The translations under genes and the position numbers were made by a program. A stretch of 64,000 bases of DNA from Axinella damicornis. Its lineage: Eukaryota > Porifera > Demospongiae > Axinellida > Axinellidae. Shown one piece after another: positions 45,301-57,300 of the stretch (positions are counted from its first letter, which is position 1; every line of letters begins with the position of its first letter). The notes beneath the pieces were generated by a model. That model saw nothing but the letters and a program-made list of their open reading frames with translations. It ran no database searches and was not told where the DNA came from. The stretch covers positions 13,120,932 through 13,184,931 of the forward strand of contig OZ007507.1 in the NCBI GenBank assembly GCA_963931865.1. The letters run 5' to 3'.

Positions 45301-48300
45301 ACAAGTGGACCATCTGCAATGCTGAAACTGAACCCTGAAAGTGACAGTCTTGCTCAAGATAACCCTGACAGTGTACCAAGTTCATTTGACATAGTTTTCA
45401 CAAAGCAATCTGGTCTCATTCCATTGACCACATCCACCTTTGAAGTACGAGCTTCTAACGACTACAGTGCAGGAGAATGGAGTGGAGTGTCTGCATATAT
45501 AGGTATGGAGCGTACATGTTGTCTCCCACTAATACACCCCTGTCGAGTAAATGCTGTACCCCTCTTTATCCCTCATACATTGGGCTTCTTCTAGAGTGCA
45601 AGTGGTCCTTCTATCACACATAGTACTCCAAGAACAGCCAGCTAAGGATTTAGCTTATCAATGAAAGTTAGCAGCATATATCGGGTGTTTGTTTCCCTCT
45701 GGAGACATTGATATATGAAACCATCAGTCCTTTCCTTTCAAAATCTGCTGTTGCCGATGGTGCATATTGCCTCACTGACAGTATCTTAATGCCCTGGGGT
45801 ACATAACAGATCTTAGCCTCATTCCCAGGTTCCAGCCCAGTGACAAAAGAAAAGCAATTTTCCTCGCCATACGCGCAGATGGGAGCCTGGAATGAGGCTA
45901 CAAGCAGCTATCATTGGGTCACTCAAGAGCTGAGGGGCTAGGTCTCCTGAAAAAATGTCCAGTGAAATATTGTAGTAACGTAGTCTTCCTATCATCAAGG
46001 GTGCATCGAGCCGCCGAAGGCGGCGAGAGGGCATGCAACTTTCTATAGCGCATGTATAGACGGCATAGTGCTGAGTGTTACTAAAAATAACGTTTCCGGT
46101 TAAGCACGTGAAATTGCATGCACGGTTCGGTTACGGACGTTCAACGGAACTTATTGCTTGGGCAAGGAAGATGAGTGCTACCGATGTAGGTACAGAAACA
46201 CCATCCAAGCGATCTCTAGCCCAAGTACTTCTAGTCCGGGTAGCTCTCCTACCAGTGTAGCAGGCCAAGATTCGGAGAAAGTATCGCCGGATGCAAACAA
46301 CATTCGCCGCTCTCGACAACAGCACAACGGCTGTTGGGTAAGTTGGAGGGAGGGAATGATAGCATCGAAAGGAGCCCACGCTAGGTAGCTAGGTCCTCGT
46401 CAGACGGAATGTCAGCCATCTCAATCGTAAGTACAAAAAGTGACCGCGTGTCTATGGTTCACGTGCTTATACAGTCCAAATTTGAATTCTATATTTAGTA
46501 ACACTCAGCATTTTGCCGTCTATGTACGTTGCATGCCCTCTCGCCGCCTTCGGCGGCTCGATGCGCCCTTGCTATCATACACCCCTGAAATAGTCAAATA
46601 CTCCCCCCCCCCCCCCCCCACATAAAGAAAAAAAATTGAACACAATGATGCAACACAATTGAAAACTTAGAGGTGCTCAGCAGAGCACGTACCCCGTGCG
46701 CAACTTTGACTTGACAGCTACCACCGATTATTCATACAGCACACACAATGAGCTAGCTAGGCCACGATTTACAGCGATGTCAGCATGCAGAATGAGATAC
46801 CGTAAGTTGTGGCAGTAATGTTAGAAATAGGGTGTGGTCAAATTGTATAAATTAGAAGCACGACTTTCGCGCAGCTTTTCTCAGCCTCTCGAGTAGATCT
46901 CTGGTCTGTGAGTTACGTAGACGCTAGTATTTTCTGAATTCTGACACTTCTATCCTGAAATAAGCCTTCAACAAGGCCTTCACTGCTCAAACTGGGCTGC
47001 TTGGACAGACAGACTGACTGACAAACCGATCGCTCTACCCCCTGCTGCGCCTGCGCACGGGGTAAAAATTCTTGCTGTAGCTATCTGGAAGAAAAGCAAC
47101 ATTGTACTCATGTAGCTACCACAAGACGTTGGTAAAGACCTGCATGGACCACAGCATGTTTTGGCTTCTTTACAATATTCATTTGAGTCACCAAGGAGAC
47201 AAACCATTTCTGTCTTGAGTGAGAAATTAATTGTGGCAGAAAGTTTTGAGAGAATTTTTGTTTAGTGGCTTCGTGATGAGATGAATTTTGGCATGTATAC
47301 TAGGCCTAAGGATGTTGTTCATTAGATTCTCTGCAAGTCATCATTAGTCATGTAAGATTCCATCTATGAATTTTAGGATTGCACTGTAAAACGGGCTCAT
47401 GGAAAAGCAGGACTTGGACTTGGACACGGACACGGACACGGACATGGACACGGACACGGACTCACCCAAAATTCCGTAAAATGCCTTTTTCAGTGGAGGA
47501 CAGAAGCTAAACATTCACTAGAGTTGCTGCATACTGTGGAATAGCCTGCCTTAGGGTCTTTTCTAGAGTCGGTAAAGGTCAAAGGTCACGTGCATATTAC
47601 ATAAGCTTCAACAATGAGCGTCAGTCATCGTCGAGGAATATTATTTCTGTTGTCTATGCTTCAGTAAAAGGCTGGAGTTTGGTTTCTGCAGTAAATAAAT
47701 GCTCTTCTAATCTTTTCTTGCAGCTCATTAAATATGCACGTGACCTTTGACCTTTACCGACTCGAGGAAAGACCCTAAGGCAGGCTATGCCACAGTATGC
47801 AGCAACTCTAGTGAATGTTTAGCTTCTGTCCTCCACTGAAAAAGGCATTTTACGGAATTTTGGGTGAGTCCAGTCCATGTCCGTGTCCGTGTCCGTGTCC
47901 ATGTCCGTGTCCGTGTCCGTGTCCAAGTCCTGCTTTTCCATGAGCCCCTGTAAAACACATTTGGTTATTCTAAGCTGATACTTAAGGCTGATAGAGTGGT
48001 TACCCTGGTTGCAGGCAGAGACTGTGATGTTAGAGACTATTTGCATAAGGCAACCCACAGAGGAAGCTGGCCGAGATTATCTTACAAGTAAACTTTCATA
48101 ACCACTGTCTCCTATAATTATACATATAGCATGATTTTACCAGTATAGTGACAATGAGCACATTGTGGAAACCTTCTGGCAATCATTGTATCGTTTATGA
48201 GCTAATCGTACAAAAGAACAATACTCTAATGGGATTAACCGAGAAAGACATGACTCTGATCTCCATGCAGCACTGGATCCAGACCCAGTTATAAATCTCT

Positions 48301-51300
48301 CTGTGGATGTGGACTCCAATGTGCCTTCAATAATGCTGACCTGGGACCCACCAATCAATGCTTCTAACACAGAAATGGCTGCCACATACAGGTACCAGAT
48401 TCGCATCAAACCTGATGGAGTTGAGCAGTTCGATGAGATGACTGTGGATGGCTCCACCACGTATGTTGTATTGACAAGAGAGTTGGGACTTAAGCCCCTG
48501 ACAATGTACCACTTTGAAGTGAGGCCAATTGCTGCTGGAGTTGCTGGTGACTGGAGGAGTGCATCAGCATATTTTGGTTTGTTCAATACCAGCTAGAGTA
48601 ACTATGCACATAAACTCATACAAGAGTGCATGATGACATCATCATCAATGATGATGATGTCATCACGCGCTCTCGACTCGAATGAGTGCTTATAAGTACA
48701 GTTCTCTATGAACGCTATAGTGTAATGTTTCAACTAGACGTTGGCCTCCACCTAGCTGGCTATGCTCTAGCATCTAAACGCAGCTGGATCTACATGCAAG
48801 TGTATTCCCAGTAGCGGGCTATTTGCATGCAGCTAACAATTCCTGTTTAGTTAGGATCCCTAGCTTGCTTCCATAGTGGTTCAATGAACGCCGGCCGTCT
48901 GTATTTGGTGGACTGGACTCGGGACTGGACTCGGGACTGGACTGTGGGACTACTAAAATACTTACATGACATGAATGGCATTCGGGGTAGCCGACCATGA
49001 CTCGATATCAGCCGTTCCATCAGCCCTTTCTGTCAGAGCGCGTGCGCCAACGATGCACTGAATCGGCTCGTTCCCATACTGAAATGGTCTGGGGACAAGA
49101 ACAATGAATAATTATAGGCCTACAGCACATGCAGGCGGGAAGCAGGAACGGAAGCGCCAGCCAAACTTGGCAGGAGCATGCATAGAAACAGTTCAAGAAG
49201 CTGCAAAATGGTTGTAACACTTGGTATACGAGAGTTTGCTAGCAATGACCGCCATGTGTTCCTCGAAGTCGTCGTCAGATCATGGACGAATTCGCACCGA
49301 AACGAAGTCGAGCTGGTTTTGCATGGTAGGACCACGGCAGGCTGTCTACATGGTGACAGCTGTGTTGGTACACCTCACGTACTTGGTAAGCTATTATCTA
49401 CGGTGGCAGCTATATAGTGCCGTTCCGCAATTTCCTGTTTTCTGGCCTTCAGAAATGACGAGCGCAACTTTCTGTGAGTCCAGTCCCACAGTCCAGTCCC
49501 GAGTCCAGTCCCAAGTCCAGTCCACCGAATACAGACGGCCAATGAACGCCTGCACTATGAAGTAACAGTTTTCCTCGAGGTTTTGTGACTGCTGAAGTTA
49601 TCTTTGTGAAATTTATGCTTCAGTGATACCAATAAAAGGACTTCTCAGTTTTGAAAAGATCCATGCTATTTCCTCATTACATAATCTGATGTGTACTCCT
49701 ACCTACAGCTCTGGTCCCAGATCCTGTTGAGAACCTCACACCAATTACTGACCCAAGCCAGCCTTCTGTTATGCTTAGTTGGAATCCTCCAGCTAATTCT
49801 CAGCATGATGGAGACGTAAATTTCTACGAGATTCGTTTCAAACCTTCGGAGAGAGCTGATGAGGTCGATAATGCACCAATTAATCCGTCTGTTATTGAAA
49901 GTTACAAGATCGAGGATGACAGCTCCATCACTAGTGTTATTGTTACCAGAGAATCAACTATTATTCTCACAAGAGAATCAGGACTTATACCACTGAATAA
50001 AACCACCTTCCAAGTAAGAGCCGAAAATGCTGATGGCAAGGGAGAATGGACAACGGTGTCTACATATGTTGGTATGTATTCTGTTCATTATATCTAGGTA
50101 AGATCCAAATTCTTTCCTACTCAATATGGAGTAACCATTAGCTACATCTCACATTACTATAGATAGCCAAAAAGCCCGATGATCGTTGTGTGTACAAATT
50201 GCTTGGGAGCCAACCTTCACTTCATTTGTATCACTGAGTGGTATCCCTCCTATGTTTTCCTTTACATGCATACGCAACTCACTCATGTCCCTCCAGCTCT
50301 TGTTCCTGGCCCAGTCCAAAACCTTAAGAGGGTGATTGATCCCAAGCTGGCCTCTGTGAAACTGAGCTGGGATCCACCATTGAATTTCAAAAGGCCTGGT
50401 GAGGTTACCGCCTATCGGATTTCCTTTCAACCCAAAGGAAGGAATGAATCAGACGAGCTGATTATTGACAAGTCTTCAACTAGTTACCTTCTCACAAGAG
50501 ATTTGGGTCTTAAAGCATCAACCATGCATACGTTTGCAGTGAGGGCAGAGAATGCTGAGACCCCAGGGGAGTTGAAGAAGGTCACAGCATATGTTGGTAA
50601 GTTTGTTTATAGTCAAAGTGGTGATAAATTTGAGTATGTACGTAAACCATTGTGATTTGAGTGAGGTATCCAAGGTATTGCTGCTTCTGCTTATCTGTAA
50701 AGGAGTGAGAGTGACTTACTAAGAACATCTGACTGGATTCATATTATGGGATCAAATCATAGCAAAATCATGAATTGTATATTCCATCAATGGTCTGTCT
50801 AGAATTTACAATAATTATTGATGGTTTCCATACTTGCAGCTTTGCATCCTGATCCAGTCCGAAACCTGTCAGTCACCGTTAATGAAAACATCCCGACTGT
50901 AACACTGAGCTGGAATCCACCAGCCAATATTCAAAACACTGATGAACTTAATGAGTATCATATTGATGTTGTTGGGAACTGCGAGGGCCACAATGGAACC
51001 ACATTTAGAGTCTCCACTATGTATACTAGTGCAGTCCTCACACGAGAGTCCGGGCTTGATCCACTGGAAAACTACCATTTTCAAGTCTGCGCCCAGAGTG
51101 GGCGTGAGGAAGGAGAACGGAAGCATGTGTCTGCATTTTATGGTAATACGCAATGTCAGAGAGTTGAATTTTACTTTCTTTATAAAAGGTGTTTGGGAGC
51201 TAGCTAGCTACTAGCTGGATAGACCACTCGGCAAATGGCTAAATAGATTCAGAATCATAGCTGCAGGCTGGTATCCATTTTTGGGTTATGTTTCCACTGT

Positions 51301-54300
51301 ACAGGTCTGGTTCCAGGGCAAGTCCAGAACCTGAAGTCATCCCTAGACACAAGAAGGCCTTCACTGACCCTGAACTGGGATAAACCAAGCAATGTCAAAA
51401 CTGATAAAGATGTGACAGCATACGACGTTCGTTTCAGGCCATCAGAGAATAGGAGAGAAGAAAGCTTTTGTAAGAAGACATTGAAAGCACCAGCAACCAG
51501 TATACTCCTCACGAGAAAATCTGGCCTCAAGTCACTGGTAAAGTATGACTACGAAGTCAGAGCACGGAACACTAAACGTGAAGGGAAATGGAGTACAATA
51601 TCAGAGTATACTGGTATGTGTGCCAACAATGATTATCATAGTGTCAGTAGACTCTGTGTGTAGGGATATTGCACTATGACATGAGTAATATGTAGCAATA
51701 ACAGAACAGAAGAAACGAGGTAGGGAGGATAGCATAAAACAGCTAAGAATACAGCCCCACCCTACACATTTTCACAAAATAATAATGACGAAAGATATAG
51801 GATATCCATGCATACATCTTGTTACATTTTTGCTCTTGCGTAAAGTAATAACGTATGTCAGGAAATTTTTGTTGTCAAGTTATAGGTGTTGGTCCATCAA
51901 ACAGCACACCAGTAGGCAGGTGCATTGCAATTCAAGTACTGCGATAATTATGTGATTTGGATCACCTCCCTGTACAGCTCTCACTCCAACCCCAGTTCAG
52001 AACCTGACAGCTGCTGTGGATGCACACACACCTTCTGTGCTACTGAAGTGGGATCCACCAGCCAATGCTATGTTTGCAGGAGATATCACTAAATATCAAG
52101 TCCGTTTCTGGCACAAGGAAAAGGGTTGCTGCAATGAGAAGATAGTGGCTGGTTCTGCCACTACCGCTGTCATCACAAGGGAGTCAGGGCTCAGACCACT
52201 GACTACATGTGAATTCCAAGTGAGAGCCTACAGCGGTGATGATGTAAGCCCAGAGTGCAAGACTGTATCAACATTTGCGGGTATGTAACACTTAGCATGC
52301 TCCAACAGTCAGTTCCTTAGCTACATGTTATATATAAAGTTACCAATAATTATAGTACTGGCCATGGATGGAAGAACACTACCGTAGATCAGGAATTTTC
52401 TTCGTTAAAATATTTTTGTCACTGTTCATGAAGAGCTAAGAAATTTAAAACGCCAACATTTTTAGCTAATAAGAACAACAAATTTATGTAATGAAGTCAG
52501 AGATGGCTCTGGTACTTGTTGGTGATGTTCTGGAACTTAGGAATCGTTGTCTTTTGCCACCCTGTCCATGCAAGTGATCATTCAAGCAAATAATAAGTGA
52601 TGAAAGCAACTCGAAGTGTGGCTGGAGGTAATCCTTACAGCACCACTGCGGTCGACGTCTGAAGTCTTCCAGTCAGCATGGTGTAGCTGCTGCCGCATAA
52701 GTAGAATATTTTTGAGGAAGCTGGAGGAGCAAGGTGATGCAATTAACGCATTCAATTTTAGTAGGTATGGTCAGTGACGAAAATGATAAACATGAGCATT
52801 TTCAATGTGAGCAATCTACGGTATGTTTATTCCCTCCTTCCATTTTATCTTTCCTGCAGCTCTGATTCCAGATCCAGTTGGGAATCTGAGGATTCATCTA
52901 GATACAGGTGTCCCATCCGTCACACTGACTTGGACCCCACCAGAAAATACTAAGGCTGGAACTCAAAGTTCCCGCTCAGATGTCAGCAGGTATCACATTC
53001 GATTCAAACCCAAGGAAAGACAAAACTTTGATAATTATGAGGTGGACAACTCCACAACCAGTGTAGTCTTTGACAGGAATTCTGGACTCATACCTCATAA
53101 AACGTTTGTCTTTGAAGTGAGGGCACAGTGTGGTGATGCCTTAGGAGAGTGGAAAGCAGTGTCAGCTCTCATCAGTGAGTTATCGAATGTTGTTAGTCTA
53201 CTCCTGCAGAGCTGTAAAAAACAGGCGGCCATTGGTCAATTTCTGCGCAAGCAACTGACATGGCGGTCAAATGACTACTTGACTGGCTTTGTCCAGGCAA
53301 TTGCATAATTAGTGTCTACACACTAATTAGTATATGCTGTCTAATGCAGTAGGAGGAGCAAGTTGGCGGAACAGCTCAGGTTCGAATCAGCCAATTTTAT
53401 TTTTGTCATGTTTTTTTTTTCCTAGTGTAAGGAATGTATGACCACATGAGTTGAATCTGCCAACTGTTTTTCCCTCTCTTCTTTTACTATTTGATTTACG
53501 CATGTTTCAATCGGCTTGTTATGTGGGAGTTAACAGCACCACATCTTGGTTCAGGATGTGCTGCATACATTTTGACTGTTATATGCTACCACCCTATATA
53601 TACCTCCTTCCCTGGGAGTTCCGATCGGCTAGTTCTGTTTAGCTACCTTTTGTTCTCTCTTTCTGCTTTGTCTGCCTAAAATGTATGTTTCTATTCACTG
53701 AACACATTATATAGTTACGGCAATTTTTAATGAATATAATTGCCGACGAAATCAACCCGATGGCCGGGCAAAATTAAATTTGATCAGACAATTGATCAAT
53801 CAATACATAAATGTTATTTTCAGCTCTGTCTACTAACAAAACTGTGTACCAAAAGACTAATGTGTCAGTTACTGACTAATGAAAAGTGAAAATCCAATAG
53901 CATGCACCTCTGAGTGATGTTTTGAATCAGAAGTGAAGCTATATTCATTCCAGAACCAGTAGCTCTCAATCTCCTTTGCCACTCAAGTACATTTTATTTC
54001 ATGTGTGATTCATTTTCAATTTCTCATCTGCAGCTCTAGTTCCGGGACAAGTTGAGAACCTGAGGTCAACCCTGGACACTACCGTTCCTTGTCTGACCCT
54101 GAACTGGAACAAACCAAACAATGCCAAAACTGATGAAGACGTGACAGCCTATGACGTTCGTTTCCCACTATCAGAGGCTGGGAGGGGCACAGGCTATCAT
54201 AGGCTGACCGTTAAAGCACCAGCAACCAGTATACTTCTTACAAGAGAGTCCGGCCTCAAGCCACTAATAAAGCATGAATTTGAAGTCAGGTCACGAAATG

Positions 54301-57300
54301 CTGAGTGTGAAGGAGAATGGAGCACAGTATTAAAATACATTGGTATGTCTTATGATCATACAGTATAAATACGTAGGTACATGTCCCTCAAGTAACAGAA
54401 TAAAATTAATAGTTATTAGGGTGGAAGCTGCTCTCTGTAACAGCAGCTGATTGTCCACAAAAATATGGAAAATGTATTGGCAAATTTCAGATGCTGTGAC
54501 GTCATACCATCCCATCATGCATTTCAATTTAGCTCTATCTGAAAGAAGTAGCAGGCAGCCACTTATTCACATGTGCTGAGCATGTGCTCAGAGAAGGTCT
54601 GCATAGCCTAAAGTTAATCGCTGAGGTCTCGCCGGGTAGACTAGATATTTGTGAAGTGGCAACAGTCACATTGGAGAGCTATATATAGATGTGATGTATA
54701 ATAGAAGTAATAGTTTGAAAATGTACGTCAAGCTGTATTAGAGCTGGTGGTTGATTGCTATTGAGTATAGTAGGAAAATTTGGTGGGGATGAAATTTGCT
54801 GATTATGGCCAAAACGCCCCATCAAATACCCAAGTTCCCAGCCGGCCAGGGTTGCTGGGTTTAATGTTGGCTCTTTTCCCCTAGACCACCAAATCACTAA
54901 ACTAAAAGCCACACCAAAGTTTTCCACTATACATTATTTTGCTATTATCCAGCTCTCACCCCAGAGCCAGTTCGAAACTTGAGAGCAACTGTGGACAAAT
55001 GCAGGCCTTCCGTGAGACTGTACTGGGACCCACCAGCCAATGCTGCATATGCAGGAAATGTCACTAAGTATCATATCTGTTTCTGGGACAAGGAAAAGGG
55101 TTGCTACAGGGAAAAGATTGTCGATGGCTCTAACACTACTGCTGTCTTCACTAGAGAAGCAGGACTTAGACCACTGACTTTATCCACCTTTGAAGTGAGG
55201 GCTCGCAGTGGTGATGATGTAAGCCAAGAGAGCAGGAGTGTGTCAGCATTTGTAGGTATGTAAGCTGGTATAGATTAAAGAAGAACCTTCATTGTAGTCC
55301 TGTATTGACTCATTCTTCATGTAGTTTAGACCTTCTGGCATACGGCATTATTTGCTTGGTCTTGATGTACATGTCATATCTCCACTGCAGCCCTTGTGCC
55401 AGATCCAGTTCAAAACCTAAAGATTGATGTGGATATGAACGTCCCATCTGTTAAGGTGACATGGGATCCACCACTAAACGTTAGGCGTGAAAGTCAAAGT
55501 TCCTGGTCTGATGTCAGCAGATACCACATTCGTTTCAAACAAGAAAGTGACGGCTATAATGAGATATCTGTGGACAGCTCTACAACCAGCATTGTCCTCA
55601 ACAGAGAATCTGGGATTATGCCACAGACCAATTCTGTCTTTGAAGTGAGGGCGCAAAGTGGTGATAGCCTGGGAAAATGGAGGAAGATTTCAGGATATGT
55701 TGGTGAGTACATAATTATATGCAGTTCTAAAATTCATTCTTATAAAGTATTCATTATTTAATGGAGTTTTAGAGCCAGTAAGTTGCTAAACCAGAAATTT
55801 ATTATACCGTGTAGTGGGAAATTTTAGTAGTTTTAATTTTCGCATAATAATTATTTGGTATGTAGCCTCGAGATACGATAATGAAAACAGCAAACATTTT
55901 AACAATCTAAATCTTAACATCATTTTGAACAGACAATCTAACATATGGAAGCGGCGAGCAAGCGATGGTGTTTATAACGGTATTTCCAGCCTTTGAACGG
56001 CCTTCCAGATCCCTGTGGACCCAGAGTCTACATCCGTTAGCCTGCAAAGATAACGAGGCTGTGAGAAGTGTGACACACGAAAGTAAGACGAGTTTACAGG
56101 GTAGCAACAATTGGAGAGTATGCCGGCAACCAGAATGCAGGCGGCTATTTGTGAAGAAGTTGGGAATTCCTCACCAACAACAGAGGCCCAGATGTCAGCC
56201 AAGAAGATGTGGTCCCCTCTCACCATTGCACAGTCCTCAACCGAAAACGACATCATTGGCTAGGGAGTGAGGCAATGTGCAGGTGCATACGCACATTAAA
56301 ATTTATTCTGAAGGCTTTTCAGCCGCTTAAACGAAAATTTGCACCTACCAAAATTTCCCACTATACAGTAATTTGCTTTGAATAGATGCCTCTCTGTCTC
56401 AAGTTCTTACTAGTTAAGTTCCACTTGTCCACGGTGAGTGTCTTTCTAGCAATAGAGTGTCTCAATTTCAATTCTCGGTGTATATAGAATAATTGTCAAT
56501 CTTTTGCTTTAGCGAATACATTTATCAGCCTGTCATGGTGTATTTTGTTTCCCTTTAAACAAGTAGACACACAGAACCACCAGTACTTTCCCTTCAGCAT
56601 GTTTTCACCTCCTGTAAACACTGACAATATAAGTTTTGTCACTGCCACTCTTTGTAGGATTTACCAACTGTTTCCCCGTGGTAGCTACATCATTGATGTT
56701 GCTGCTCTTTCAGCAAAGTTGTCATGAAATTAGATAGCAGCCTCAAGTTGAATCGGCAACTCTTCTCTGATGTAGGGAAACCATACAACGTTTAGAAGTT
56801 AGCCAATGCCCACTAACACCTGATTTAGTAGCAATAGCTGACCTGTAGCAAATAACTACCCTTACCTATACCCCGTCCCTTGTTCATTGGCTAGCACTGC
56901 ACAGAAGCGAAAATTGGGAAGGGATTCATCACATGCATGAATGGTGAACGTTGGGAGATTTGTGCCCAACTGCAAATAAGTCTAAATACTGGCCAAGCGG
57001 AGCTGTCTAAAGGGTCTGGAATCTCGACTAGCCATGGATCACTGGAACTTAGCCACTGGACGATGAACTGATCCAGGACCTTCTGAACAGATTATGGCGC
57101 TCCCACCCACGTCCACCCCACAATCCACCTGCCATATTCACGTGATGAATGACACCCTCCACTCTTCCACTTTCATATATTATTATCAGTGCAAACCAAC
57201 AAACAAAATGGGGTAGGCTGGGAAACGAGGCTACAGAATAACCCCAGGCAATTCAGGATATTCGAGTGTGCGCTTTGCTAGAGAGTCACTCTAGTGCAAT

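Larger units (their letters stand above)
47393..47947. mobile_element. 555-bp foldback element carrying DR1/E-box, perfect 9-bp duplication
   Basis: Ends GGGCTCATGGAAAAGCAGG inverted; flanked by CTGTAAAAC at 47384-47392 and 47948-47956. Arms contain (GGACAC)n and CAAAATTCCGTAAAATGCC. Confidence 0.9.
45503..48270. other. Intron between FN3-5 and FN3-6
   Basis: 2.8 kb of repeats: elements at 45814-45900, 45996-46571 and 47393-47947 plus a 17-base C tract at 46603-46619. No exon seen. Confidence 0.6.

Noticed and set aside
49178..49565. Overlapping frames between FN3-6 and FN3-7
   Set aside because: They fall inside the 648-bp foldback element and show no FN3 or other domain.
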